Origin: an uncultured Desulfovibrio sp.
GTDB lineage: Bacteria; Desulfobacterota; Desulfovibrionia; Desulfovibrionales; Desulfovibrionaceae
Length of the DNA stretch: 64,000 nt
Direction: 5' to 3'
NCBI GenBank assembly: GCA_913063155.1
Contig: CAJXYU010000009.1
Span: forward strand, 1 to 64,000
This document shows positions 1 through 7,154 of this stretch, one piece after another. Position 1 is the stretch's first letter. The number at the start of each line of letters is the position of its first letter. Both the position numbers and the translations under genes were made by a program. The notes under the pieces are model-generated. The model saw only the letters and a list, made by a program, of their open reading frames with translations, was not told the DNA's origin and searched no databases.

Positions 1-480
1 CTGTCCTCGCTGTCGCAGATTCGCGGCCGGCCGATCATCGACCGCAACCGCGTCTACGCGATCAGCCACAGCGGCCTGACCGCGGCGATCGACCTGCGCA
101 GCGGCCAGCGCATCTGGGACGCCGAGATCGGCGGGCCGGAAAGCCCCTGGATCGCCGGCGATTACCTGTTCCTGCTGACCAACGACTTCGATCTTCTGTG
201 TCTGTCGCGCGATACCGGCCGCATCTTCTGGATTCGTCCCCTGCCCCGTTTCGAGGATCCGGACGACAAGGAGGACCCGATCGTCTGGACCGGGCCGGTC
301 CTGGCCAGCGACCGGCTGATCGTTGCCGGATCGCAGGGCATCGCCTACGCCATCTCGCCCTATGACGGGCGGATCATCGGCGAGCAGGAACTGCCGGACG
401 GCGTGTCCGTCGCGCCCATCGTGGCCAACGACACCCTGTACGTGCTGACCGACGACGCCGAAGTCGTCGCCCTGAGATAA
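1..480 (+). CDS. bamB: BamB-like outer membrane assembly lipoprotein, C-terminal part (alphaproteobacterial type)
   Basis: An open frame runs from the first base to a TAA at 478-480, so only about the last 159 residues are present. They read as repeated beta-propeller blades of the PQQ-like type, ending with a segment like IVANDTLYVLTDDAEVVAL, which is the usual final blade of BamB. BamB is the lipoprotein of the BAM complex that helps insert outer membrane beta-barrels. In Rhodospirillales bamB lies directly before der, as here (49-bp gap). The codon use (CGC, CTG, ATC, GCC) and protein style differ from everything right of about position 660. This looks like alphaproteobacterial DNA joined to a Desulfovibrio contig. 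Confidence 0.78.
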   Translation: MSSLSQIRGRPIIDRNRVYAISHSGLTAAIDLRSGQRIWDAEIGGPESPWIAGDYLFLLTNDFDLLCLSRDTGRIFWIRPLPRFEDPDDKEDPIVWTGPVLASDRLIVAGSQGIAYAISPYDGRIIGEQELPDGVSVAPIVANDTLYVLTDDAEVVALR

Positions 481-529
481 TCGCGACAGACGCGTCACCT
501 CAGTTACCCCCAAGGGGATATCGAACGGA

Positions 530-2032
530 ATGACCTTCACCGTGGCCATCATCGGCCGGCCCAATGTCGGCAAGTCGACGCTGTTCAACCGGCTGGTCGG
601 CAAGCGGCTCGCCATCGTCGACGACACGCCGGGCGTGACCCGCGACCGCATCTACGGCGATTGCACCATGAAGGACGTGAAGTTCTCCCTAGTGGATACC
701 GGTGGCATGGTGCTGGAAAGCGAAGCGATTCCGGAACTTTCCAAGGACTTCGAAGATGAGATCTTTGATCAGGCCAGGGAGGCTCTGGAAGAAGCCCACG
801 CCCTCATCTTCGTTGTGGACGGCAAGGAAGGCCTTTCCCCGCTGGACATGCAGGCCGCAGAGTTCATCCGTAAAAGCGACAAACCCATGCTCATGCTCGT
901 AAACAAGGTGGACGGCGCTGAACATGAGGATACGGCCCTGGCGGATTTCTGGCAGCTCGGCCTGGAGATGATGCCCGTGTCCGCCGCCCACGGCTACAAT
1001 CTGCAGGAAGTGCGCGACACCGTCCGCAGGATGGTCAAGGGCCTGAATCTGCCCGAGGAAGAGGACGACGGCATTGAGCGCGGCCTGAAGATTTCCATGC
1101 TCGGCCGCCCCAACGCGGGCAAGTCTTCCATGGTCAACAAGCTCATCGGCTCCAACCGCATGATCGTCAGCGACGTGGCGGGCACCACCCGCGATTCCAT
1201 CGACGTGACCGTGGATATCAAGGACAGGCGTTACACTTTTGTGGATACGGCCGGTATCCGCAAACGCGCCAATATCACGGACTCCCTGGAGCGCATCAGC
1301 GTGCTGCGCGCGCTCAAGAACAGCAGACGCTCGGAGGTGACCGTGCTGGTCATCGACGCCACCCTGGGAGTGGGGCGGCAGGATAAACGGCTTATCGACT
1401 TCCTGGCAAAGGAGAAGGTGCCGTTCATCGTGGCCGTGAACAAGATCGACATGGTGCCGCGCGACGAGACCGAGTTCGTCATGCGCGGTTTCGAGCACGA
1501 GTTGCGTATCGTGCCGCACGTGCCGGTGGTCATGACCTCCACGGTCAAGGGGCTGGGCGTTCACAAGATTCTCAAGCTGGCCGGGCAGATCGTGGAAGAG
1601 GGGCAGACCCGCGTGGGAACCGGTGAACTGAACCGGGCCATGCAACTGGTCATCCAGAAACACCAGCCGCCCGTGGTCAAGCGCCGCAGGCCAAAGTTTT
1701 TCTACATGACCCAGGCCAAGGACGAGGATGTATTGACGTTCGTGTTTTTCGTCAACGACCACACCATCGTCAAGGCTTCCTACGAGCGTTACCTGGAAAA
1801 CCAATTGCGCAAATTGTTCGGCGTCAAGATGGCTCCCATCAACGTGATATTCCGCTCCAGCCACGACAAGAAGGAGTGGGAGAAACGCCGGGGCATTTCC
1901 GCCATCGGCAAGACCGGGCCGGGCAAGAACCTGGGCACGGCCAAGAAGCGTTCTCATGTCAAGGAGCAGCAGAAGGTGCGCCAGGCCCAGTGGGAGCAGC
2001 GCGTTGAATTGGAAAAATCCAAGAAAAAATAG
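530..2032 (+). CDS. der: GTPase Der (EngA), ribosome assembly; N-terminus chimeric
   Basis: This 500-residue protein has the two tandem GTPase domains of Der, which helps mature the 50S ribosomal subunit. The first P-loop GRPNVGKS is at residues 9-16 and the second, GRPNAGKS, is near residue 192. Each is followed by a DT(P/A)G switch and an NKxD motif (NKVD, NKID). A KH-like domain and a lysine-rich tail close the protein. The ATG at 530 follows a GGGG/GGAA-rich leader. Residues 1 to about 42 match alphaproteobacterial Der (KRLAIVDDTPGVTRDR). From about residue 43 the sequence is deltaproteobacterial in style (FSLVDTGGMV). The frame is intact across the join, so a working Der could be made, but the join may be artificial. 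Confidence 0.93.
   Translation: MTFTVAIIGRPNVGKSTLFNRLVGKRLAIVDDTPGVTRDRIYGDCTMKDVKFSLVDTGGMVLESEAIPELSKDFEDEIFDQAREALEEAHALIFVVDGKEGLSPLDMQAAEFIRKSDKPMLMLVNKVDGAEHEDTALADFWQLGLEMMPVSAAHGYNLQEVRDTVRRMVKGLNLPEEEDDGIERGLKISMLGRPNAGKSSMVNKLIGSNRMIVSDVAGTTRDSIDVTVDIKDRRYTFVDTAGIRKRANITDSLERISVLRALKNSRRSEVTVLVIDATLGVGRQDKRLIDFLAKEKVPFIVAVNKIDMVPRDETEFVMRGFEHELRIVPHVPVVMTSTVKGLGVHKILKLAGQIVEEGQTRVGTGELNRAMQLVIQKHQPPVVKRRRPKFFYMTQAKDEDVLTFVFFVNDHTIVKASYERYLENQLRKLFGVKMAPINVIFRSSHDKKEWEKRRGISAIGKTGPGKNLGTAKKRSHVKEQQKVRQAQWEQRVELEKSKKK
636..690. other. Probable chimeric junction inside der
   Basis: Left of about 640, protein style, codon use and neighbour (bamB) are alphaproteobacterial. Right of about 665 everything is Desulfovibrio-like. 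The switch falls within or just after the codons for the conserved motif GVTRDR, where two unrelated der genes share enough identity to be joined in frame by assembly or by recombination. Confidence 0.6.
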
Positions 2033-2117
2033 CTAATTTGACCATGCGTTCTTGACAAGCGGCGGGGATAAAGGTAGACGCTTTTTCCCTGACGCCGAAA
2101 GGCGCGGGACCATAAGC

Positions 2118-2208
2118 GGAGAAGTGGCCGAGCTGGCTGAAGGCGCACGCCTGCTAAGCGTGTATAGGGGAAACTCTATCGGGGGTTCAAATCCCCCCTT
2201 CTCCGCCA
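2118..2208 (+). tRNA. tRNA-Ser(GCU)
   Basis: This is a complete class II tRNA of 91 nt with the CCA end encoded (2206-2208). The acceptor arms GGAGAAG (2118-2124) and CTTCTCC (2198-2204) pair perfectly. The anticodon GCT is at 2153-2155, a long variable arm follows, and the T arm holds GGTTCAAATCC. The 3' portion from 2149 onward is repeated at 35707, so this gene is the integration site of the prophage and its 3' half is phage-supplied or regenerated. Confidence 0.95.
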
Positions 2209-2213
2209 TAAGA
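2149..2213. repeat. attL, 65-bp direct repeat
   Basis: This sequence is identical to 35707-35771. It begins four bases before the tRNA-Ser anticodon and runs five bases past the CCA end, which is the usual shape of an anticodon-loop tRNA attachment core for a tyrosine integrase. Confidence 0.93.
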
Positions 2214-2216
2214 AAC

Positions 2217-2252
2217 AAGGACTTACGCGGTTTGTGCGCAAGTCCTTTTTCT
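2217..2252 (+). terminator. Intrinsic terminator after tRNA-Ser
   Basis: The arms AAGGACTT-A-CGC (2217-2228) and GCG-C-AAGTCCTT (2236-2247) pair and are followed by a T-rich run to 2253. It lies just inside attL, so it is phage DNA that replaces the host terminator now found after attR. Confidence 0.8.
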
Positions 2253-2268
2253 TTGCTGTGCCCCCTTT

Positions 2269-2292
2269 CCGTGCCACAATCCGTGCCACAAT
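2269..2292. repeat. Two tandem 12-bp repeats, candidate integrase arm sites (left)
   Basis: CCGTGCCACAAT occurs twice without a gap (2269-2280, 2281-2292), about 55 bp inside attL. Related copies lie inside attR in both orientations. Clustered short repeats near both ends fit arm-type integrase or excisionase sites. No gene covers them. Confidence 0.6.
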
Positions 2293-2493
2293 GGGGAAAA
2301 AAGGGGAGAGCTTGGCTTTGGTTTCCCTCTCCAAAAAAAGAAATGATGCTTGCATAGATGACAAAATATAGTTTATCCTCTTGATAGGCGGTGCCCATTT
2401 GAACGTCTCCAACCTAGGTAGCAGGTCAAAGCCGGTTAACAATGACGGCAATGGCCCAGAAGAATGACTTCTTAGTTACCAGGATGGCGACAT

Positions 2494-2586
2494 ATGAATA
2501 GTAAAAAGCTGTTCGAGTGGGCTGCAAGGCTCGCCAAGCTTGCCGAGGCAGTCGTTAGGCTGATCTTGGTTTGTATGAGCGAGTAG
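2494..2586 (+). CDS. Possible 30-residue amphipathic peptide
   Basis: A short frame with ATG at 2494 encodes MNSKKLFEWAARLAKLAEAV and ten more residues to TAG. An AGGA lies nine bases before the start. The peptide could form an amphipathic helix with a hydrophobic tail. It sits alone in the 446-bp stretch between the tRNA and the integrase, which otherwise holds only the terminator and the 12-bp repeats. There is no family recognition, so it may be chance. Confidence 0.25.
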   Translation: MNSKKLFEWAARLAKLAEAVVRLILVCMSE

Positions 2587-2646
2587 GGGGTCCACCTAGA
2601 TGGGTACCGCCCTTCAACTAAATGGTTTGGCCAGCTATGTAAAAAA

Positions 2647-2682
2647 AGGGGTGGCCTACTTGACCACCCTGATATTTTTTTG
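2647..2682. terminator. Hairpin with A and T tracts at the integrase 3' end
   Basis: An A tract, then GGGTGG (2649-2654) pairing with CCACCC (2664-2669), then a T run gives a stem able to stop transcription from either side. The integrase stop codon (2656-2658) lies in the loop. Confidence 0.5.
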
Positions 2683-3825
2683 CCTTTTTTCGACTTGTCG
2701 CTCTCGCCGTAATTGCTCCAGCTTTTCCGCTGGGGCTTGGTCTACCCGCATTTCGTCTAGATATATGGATGTGGTGGTTTCCCGTTGATGTCCAAGCATG
2801 TTCCCAATCTGCTTTTGTGAGACTCCATTAGCATCCAGTTCATGGGCTCCCCAATGGCGTAGGGCGTGGCCGGTGATCTTTTCCACCTTGATATCCATTT
2901 CATCCTTTATGCGCTCCTGAAGGCGCGAAAAAAGGTCCTTGATGAATCTGTTGTTGCGATAGAAGCGGTCTCCTGTCTCGGGATTTATGAATACGTATTG
3001 GTCGGCGTCTCCTCGACGTTCAAAACGTTTTTTCAGGATGTCGAGCATTGTATCATTGAGATAGACCCAAACCACTTTTCCCCCGCCGCCTTTTCGCTTT
3101 TTATGGACGAAGCCGGCCTTTCGGTCTGCAAAGTGGATCAGGTCCCAAGATAGGCAACGGACAGAGCGTCCGCGTTGGATCGTGTTGCACATTATTTCAA
3201 TGTAATCGGATTCATCTCCCTGTGCCGCCGCCCGGTAGAGCTCCACGGTTTCAAAGGTGGGTACCGGGCGGACATAGTGGTTTTCCGCAAAGGGTTCTAT
3301 GTCCCGGCAAGGGTTGTTGATGTTCTGGCGTATCCGTTCGGCTCCCGTCAAAATCCCACGGTTTATAATATGGTTGAATACCGCGCCAATTTCCCGCTTA
3401 TGCCTATTACTCGTTTTTGACGAACATTTTGGTTTCACGGCTAGTTCGTACATGTGTCGTTCGATCAGGGCGGATGAAATTTCTTCCGGCGCGGCGTTGA
3501 TCCCGTCCGGGTGGTTGACTTTAAGGAAGGCTAAAAAAGCGCGGTAGACGCCGCGCTTGTAAACGTATGTGTTTCTATCCCAGCGGGGTTCTCCCCAGCT
3601 TAGATAGTCATTGGAGGCCGACAAGTAGGTTGTGACGGTCGGCGCATTGGCTTTTTCCCACTCCTGGGTCATCCGGGTTTCTTCCTCGTTTGCCCACTCC
3701 TTCGCTGCCTTCTTTGTTGTAAACCCTTGCTTGCTTGCCAGTCGTTTGCGGCCTTTTTTGAGCCACACCCGCCAGCGTTGCCCTTTTGCCGTTTCGTACT
3801 TGCTGAATGCTCTTGTCAGTTCCAT
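2656..3825 (-). CDS. int: Prophage tyrosine integrase
   Basis: This 389-residue tyrosine recombinase catalyses integration and excision at the tRNA-Ser site. An N-terminal AP2-like region (residues about 5-55, with WRVWLKKGRKR) would bind arm sites. A SAM-like core-binding domain follows (about 60-180). The catalytic domain holds an Arg in RGRSVRCLSWD (about 215), the HxxR pair in HALRHWG (about 322) and the tyrosine in TSIYLDE (about 355). It reads leftward toward attL, the standard place for a phage integrase. The ATG at 3825 has only a weak GGGAT ribosome site and the gene may be translationally linked to the small frame upstream. Confidence 0.95.
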   Translation of the reverse strand: MELTRAFSKYETAKGQRWRVWLKKGRKRLASKQGFTTKKAAKEWANEEETRMTQEWEKANAPTVTTYLSASNDYLSWGEPRWDRNTYVYKRGVYRAFLAFLKVNHPDGINAAPEEISSALIERHMYELAVKPKCSSKTSNRHKREIGAVFNHIINRGILTGAERIRQNINNPCRDIEPFAENHYVRPVPTFETVELYRAAAQGDESDYIEIMCNTIQRGRSVRCLSWDLIHFADRKAGFVHKKRKGGGGKVVWVYLNDTMLDILKKRFERRGDADQYVFINPETGDRFYRNNRFIKDLFSRLQERIKDEMDIKVEKITGHALRHWGAHELDANGVSQKQIGNMLGHQRETTTSIYLDEMRVDQAPAEKLEQLRRERQVEKRQKNIRVVK

Positions 3826-4009
3826 AGTAATTTATCCCATTGGTGCGGATCAGGTAAGCTTCTACTTCAATAGGGTTGAAAAGGGCGGAACGAAGATTAC
3901 GCCCTTTGGTGGCAAACGTGTGTGGCCATTCCTTCCACACCTTGCGGGCGGCCTCAAATCCCAAGCCTTTGATATGTTCTTCTAGCAATGTGCGGATATC
4001 AACCAACAT
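3608..4009 (-). CDS. Small prophage protein upstream of integrase, overlapping it
   Basis: This 133-residue frame starts at an ATG with a clear GAGGG ribosome site seven bases upstream. The first 60 or so residues, before the integrase start, look genuine (SALFNPIEVEAYLIRTNG, mixed helix-forming sequence) and could be a small DNA-binding protein. The last 70 residues overlap the integrase N-terminus in another frame and are low in hydrophobic residues, so they may be read-through of no importance. An excisionase-like role is only a guess from position. The good ribosome site is the main support. Confidence 0.4.
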   Translation of the reverse strand: MLVDIRTLLEEHIKGLGFEAARKVWKEWPHTFATKGRNLRSALFNPIEVEAYLIRTNGINYYGTDKSIQQVRNGKRATLAGVAQKRPQTTGKQARVYNKEGSEGVGKRGRNPDDPGVGKSQCADRHNLLVGLQ

Positions 4010-4065
4010 TTTTCAACCCTCGGCATGTTCCGGGGCCGGGTCTCCACACCCTGCCCCGGAGTTAA

Positions 4066-4791
4066 TTAGGCAATGACCGTAACGCCTTCCGGCAGGGTCT
4101 CCTCCAGCCAATCTTTGACGCTCAAAGCGGCTACCTGCTTCCACGCGCCGCCGTCCGCTTCAATGAGGCGGCAAGACGCATTATCCTTCATGCGGAAAGT
4201 GAACAGGCGGTTGGGCTGTTCAACGTCGGGGAACGTGCAGTAAGGCTTCAGGGTCACCGGGTTGGGGATTTCCGCGCTTTCCATGAACGCGGCTCCGGTT
4301 TTGATTGTGACAGTCTGCGTCATGCCGTCGTCTTTGAGGTCGGCACCGTTGTCGATCCTCACGGATCCGAGCAGTCGGAGCAGTGCTTTCTGGTGGGGGG
4401 TCTCCAGGAAAAGCGATTGCAGTAGGGGAATGAAGTCTTCCGAGGCCCACCAATTGTCCAGGGCGCGTCCGTAGTCCGGGAGCATGGGTTCAGCTACCAG
4501 ATGGCATGCGCGTTGCTCGAAATCGCCCAGCAGGGTGGAGAGGACACGCACCTTTGTGGGGCCAGCAACGTGCACGATCAGGGTTTCAATCGCCAGATTG
4601 TCCCGGTTGGAGTGCAGGTAGTCCTTGACGGCGGTCAATGTGCTGACTCGCAAGGTGTCCGGTGTCGGGTTCAAGACGGGATGCACCTTTCCCGTGGTGT
4701 AGGGACGACCATCCAGCGTGATTTCCTTGGGTTCTGCCAGCGCCAACACGTCATGCATCATGTCGGTGTTCATGTCGTTGAATTTGGGCAT
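4066..4791 (-). CDS. DUF2303 (YfdQ-like) phage protein
   Basis: This 241-residue protein matches the DUF2303 family, which includes E. coli prophage protein YfdQ. The most telling part is near residues 175-205, PNPVTLKPYCTFPDVEQP, close to the family pattern NPVxLKPYRTFxEVEQP. An FMESAEI segment and a DDGMTQTVTIKTG segment lie before it. The biochemical role of the family is unknown to me. It is found in phage early operons near recombination or replication genes. It starts two bases after the stop of the gene above it, so the two are co-transcribed leftward, away from the regulator region. Confidence 0.7.
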   Translation of the reverse strand: MPKFNDMNTDMMHDVLALAEPKEITLDGRPYTTGKVHPVLNPTPDTLRVSTLTAVKDYLHSNRDNLAIETLIVHVAGPTKVRVLSTLLGDFEQRACHLVAEPMLPDYGRALDNWWASEDFIPLLQSLFLETPHQKALLRLLGSVRIDNGADLKDDGMTQTVTIKTGAAFMESAEIPNPVTLKPYCTFPDVEQPNRLFTFRMKDNASCRLIEADGGAWKQVAALSVKDWLEETLPEGVTVIA

Positions 4792-4793
4792 GG

Positions 4794-5201
4794 TTAGTTT
4801 GCTCCCTGCGCCCGTTTGAGGGGCGTTACATTGTCTGCGGTTTCCATTTCGGGGCGTTCGTCGTTTTCTTCAGCGTCCTCAGTGGTGCCGGGTAAGAGGT
4901 GTTGGTTGGGGTTAAACGCACCGTATTCGGCAGCGGTTGCAAGTCCATTTTCATCCCGGCCAAAGCCCACCTTGGCGTCAATAGGAGCCTGGGGTGCGAG
5001 TTTGGCAGTGGGCTTGATTTGCACAATGCCAACTTCCCTGTCTTTGTCCGGTGTGAAAATGACTTCCAGAACTACCTTGCGTTGGGCGGTTGCCTTAGTG
5101 TTGGGGTCCATGACGTTTTCCCACACGTCCAAAAGCAGGGCGTCAACGGCTTCGATGGCTGCGCCTCCCTTGAGGGTGGCAAGGGTGAGAGGTTGGTGCA
5201 T
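4794..5201 (-). CDS. Phage early protein, family often labelled replication terminator protein
   Basis: This 135-residue acidic protein begins with MHQPLTLATLKGGAAIEAVD. A middle part such as DPNTKATAQRKVVLEVIFTP and KLAPQAPI resembles a small phage family seen in Gram-positive phages and often labelled replication terminator protein, although that function is not well supported. The pairing of this protein with a DUF2303-like neighbour supports a conserved early module of unknown role. An AGGAAGAG ribosome site precedes the ATG at 5201. It is the first gene of the leftward early transcript. Confidence 0.55.
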   Translation of the reverse strand: MHQPLTLATLKGGAAIEAVDALLLDVWENVMDPNTKATAQRKVVLEVIFTPDKDREVGIVQIKPTAKLAPQAPIDAKVGFGRDENGLATAAEYGAFNPNQHLLPGTTEDAEENDERPEMETADNVTPLKRAQGAN

Positions 5202-5552
5202 TCGCTCTTCCTCCGGTTAAAGGTTTCGTCTTTGTCGGAGCCTTGCGGAGTGCGGCGACCTATTCGCCGCACCCGGAACATATCCTGATAATTAATCGTT
5301 GCAGGCCGGTCCGATCCCGACCCCGGAAGGCTCCGAAATATCCGTCTGGCCCTGGCGCAGCATTTTCACGCCTCACCGTTGCCCGACGTCTTAAGGTGTA
5401 GAACTTAATCTGCTACTAGTCAATAGAAAAATAGCAGTATATATGCTATTAAACTAGGCCTAAGTAAAGTTTGGGACGTAGTTTTGCAAAGACGTTTTTT
5501 TGATTGATTAAGGTATAAGCGTGGACGTTTTAACTATGGAGACAATAAGGTC
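5202..5552. promoter_or_regulatory. Intergenic control region of the leftward early operon
   Basis: This 351-bp stretch has no convincing gene. A GC-rich left part holds a perfect 9-bp hairpin (GTGCGGCGA 5250-5258 with TCGCCGCAC 5264-5272) that would lie in the leader of the leftward transcript. An AT-rich right part holds the operator-like palindrome at 5432-5448. Base composition changes sharply near 5400. Confidence 0.5.
5432..5448. promoter_or_regulatory. Operator-like palindrome TAGCA-N7-TGCTA
   Basis: TAGCA (5432-5436) and TGCTA (5444-5448) form an inverted repeat, extended to AATAGCA/TGCTATT. The same half-sites recur at 6072-6088 and 6112-6124 around the divergent regulators, so all three may bind the same repressor. 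Confidence 0.55.
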
Positions 5553-5753
5553 ATGAATGGGAATATAGTATTCGAGGAAGACATAGACCCACTGTTTGAA
5601 ATCATGCAGTTAAGTACAGCGCTGGAAGCAATAGGGGTATTGCTCTCACGGGGGGGAGGGGGGCTAGTGCCGCAACAAATTAGAAGCTTGGCCTACGTGC
5701 AGCGCATGGTTTCTACAGCTATTTTTGACTTGGTAGGGGAGGTGGACAGCTAG
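5553..5753 (+). CDS. Small prophage protein of unknown function
   Basis: This 66-residue frame starts at the ATG at 5553 after a weak AAGG ribosome site. It encodes an acidic N-terminus, a hydrophobic helix around residues 15-32 and a four-glycine run. I recognise no family. It faces right, between two leftward genes and inside the regulator region, and stops six bases before the end of the leftward regulator gene. Its position suggests a lysogeny-associated or early small protein. It could also be a chance frame, but the start and length are reasonable. Confidence 0.4.
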   Translation: MNGNIVFEEDIDPLFEIMQLSTALEAIGVLLSRGGGGLVPQQIRSLAYVQRMVSTAIFDLVGEVDS

Positions 5754-5759
5754 GGGGCT

Positions 5760-6077
5760 TTAGTCCTGTCTATCAAAATCGTCGGCGGTCCAGCCCTGGT
5801 CTATTAGCATTTTGGCTTCAAGGGCAAGCTCAGGGAAGGATAAGTCGACCACTTCGCAAAGGGCAACCGTATCGCTAATTGTTATGCGCTGCGGTTGTCT
5901 TGTTTTTGGTGCGTTTCGAATAGCGCGCCAAGCCACGCTAGGGGAACTGAGGTGCGGCCATGCCTTTTCCGCAACGGGTTTGTGTTTAAGTCCTTTCGTC
6001 TTCATTTTATTGACGATTAGGTAAACGATGCACCGTTCAAAATGGTATGCTTTCGAATTCATAGCTCTAGCTAGCAT
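5760..6077 (-). CDS. Putative prophage repressor or Cro-like regulator
   Basis: This frame of up to 105 residues may really start at Met 25 (6005), giving 81 residues from MKTKGLKHKPVAEKAWP. The segment VAEKAWPHLSSPSVAWRAIRN has the spacing of a helix-turn-helix. The following QRITISDTVALCEVVDLSFPE resembles the C-terminal part of short phage regulators where a second helix set packs on the first. It is divergent from the gene at 6147, and the shared 69-bp gap holds two operator-like repeats. That layout is the classic lysis-lysogeny switch, so a repressor role is inferred from context and weak motif evidence. Confidence 0.5.
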   Translation of the reverse strand: MLARAMNSKAYHFERCIVYLIVNKMKTKGLKHKPVAEKAWPHLSSPSVAWRAIRNAPKTRQPQRITISDTVALCEVVDLSFPELALEAKMLIDQGWTADDFDRQD

Positions 6078-6088
6078 ATTATATACTA
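6072..6088. promoter_or_regulatory. Operator-like repeat TAGCA-N7-TACTA
   Basis: TAGCA (6072-6076) and TACTA (6084-6088) copy the 5432-5448 palindrome with one mismatch in the second half-site and the same 7-bp spacing. It overlaps the start of the leftward regulator gene. Confidence 0.45.
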
Positions 6089-6110
6089 CCCTAAATCATA
6101 TAAATTCTGC

Positions 6111-6146
6111 TTGCTATAGTAGCAGTTTATATTCTATTATCTCTCT
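6111..6146 (+). promoter_or_regulatory. Promoter with embedded operator, predicted leaderless start
   Basis: TTGCTA (6111-6116) and TATTAT (6135-6140) are separated by 18 bp. Transcription would begin at or next to the A of the ATG at 6147. The palindrome TGCTA-TAG-TAGCA (6112-6124) covers the -35 element. No ribosome site is visible before the ATG. Confidence 0.5.
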
Positions 6147-6398
6147 ATGGATATTTCAGCGCTTCTTAGGCTTGTCGGACAACGCGCCCTAAACTCTGAA
6201 GATTTTGAAATCCTTCGGGCGCGCTTCGGAAATCATTCCAAGGTTGCCCGCATTCTCGGGATCAGTCCAGCTCATTACCGTTTGGTCCGTGCAACTGGCG
6301 GCACCTCGCGGATTACGGCTAATTTGATTTGTCTACTTTCCGATTTGATTCAGGCAGAAAACAAGAAGTTGCCGCCGAAATCTACATCTAAATCTTAG
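6147..6398 (+). CDS. Small helix-turn-helix regulator (Cro/Cox-like by position)
   Basis: This 83-residue protein has a helix-turn-helix pattern in residues about 25-50: FGNHSKVARILGISPAHYRL, where a first helix, a GI turn and a recognition helix can be seen. The C-terminus is basic. It is divergent from the putative repressor and is preceded by operator half-sites. No Shine-Dalgarno sequence is visible before the ATG at 6147. A -10-like TATTAT ends seven bases upstream, so the mRNA may be leaderless. It may set the lytic side of the switch; its exact class is not clear. Confidence 0.6.
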   Translation: MDISALLRLVGQRALNSEDFEILRARFGNHSKVARILGISPAHYRLVRATGGTSRITANLICLLSDLIQAENKKLPPKSTSKS

Positions 6399-6513
6399 AA
6401 GATGAGTCTCTATCTGGCGAGTGGAAAAAACTACTTATAATTCATTCAAACGAGTAAAGCCCCGTCGGGTGGGCATATCCTGGCGGATTAATGTCGATTT
6501 TGGAGGGAAAGCA

Positions 6514-6975
6514 ATGATGCAGGAAAAGAACGGATTGCAGGCATGGGAGATGATGAACGAGGCAAAAGAGGCTATAGGCATGTCTGCCCTGTCCCGTATT
6601 TTCAAGGTAGGGTATCAGGCTTTATATAAATGCATGCGCAACCCTGAGTATTCCGGGGATAGCGCCCGCCCGCCTTTCCAGCGTGTCCGCATGCTGCTTC
6701 ATGATCTTCATACCGCAGGGGCAACCGATCTTGCCCACGCGATGCTAAACTATATGGCCTCTGCACTTGATATGCATGTGGTCCCCAACGCTGTGGGCAT
6801 CCCGGATAAGGACGATATTGCCGGGGAGTGCCTTGACGATTACCCACCCCTGACGCGGTTGCATGATGCAATCAAAGACGGGGCGGATGTGCGTCAAGTA
6901 GAGGCATTGGCCGAAGTGGTGACCCGCGAGGTAGCCGAAACCGTCACCTTGTACCGGGACAAGCTGGAGGGATAG
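6514..6975 (+). CDS. Putative phage regulatory protein, CII-like by position
   Basis: The open frame extends upstream to 6421, but the ATG at 6514 has GGAGGG at a good distance and is preferred, giving 153 residues. The N-terminal half has a helix-turn-helix-like stretch (MSALSRIFKVGYQALYKCMR) followed by a cluster of leucine-rich helices. It is reminiscent of phage CII/CP76-type regulators, but the match is weak. It follows the small regulator and precedes two tiny genes, so it probably belongs to the rightward early transcript. A structural search would be needed to name it. Confidence 0.5.
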   Translation: MMQEKNGLQAWEMMNEAKEAIGMSALSRIFKVGYQALYKCMRNPEYSGDSARPPFQRVRMLLHDLHTAGATDLAHAMLNYMASALDMHVVPNAVGIPDKDDIAGECLDDYPPLTRLHDAIKDGADVRQVEALAEVVTREVAETVTLYRDKLEG

Positions 6976-6977
6976 CC

Positions 6978-7154
6978 ATGAAGAACCGGGACACGATTTT
7001 ATCAAACCTGCTGTTGTTGCTGGCTGCTGCTGGCGTGGGCCTACTGGTCTACTTGAATGATTACCTGACCATATTGGGCCTTTTCGCCGGTTGCATGCTT
7101 TTCGTGCCGTGGCGGTCCGTTTTCTCTCGCAAGTCAGGGGTGGATCATGCCTAG
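6978..7154 (+). CDS. Small two-helix membrane protein
   Basis: This 58-residue protein starts at the ATG at 6978, two bases after the previous stop, with GGAGG nearby in that gene end. It has two hydrophobic stretches, residues about 8-24 (LSNLLLLLAAAGVGLLVYL) and about 28-44 (LTILGLFAGCMLFVPW), separated by a short polar ND turn and followed by a basic tail. That is the shape of a helical hairpin membrane protein. It may be a superinfection exclusion or holin-like protein, but there is no direct evidence. It overlaps the next gene by eight bases. Confidence 0.55.
   Translation: MKNRDTILSNLLLLLAAAGVGLLVYLNDYLTILGLFAGCMLFVPWRSVFSRKSGVDHA

Noticed and set aside
689-1957. A 422-residue minus-strand frame opposite der
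   Set aside because: Antisense to a strongly supported GTPase gene, with typical shadow composition.
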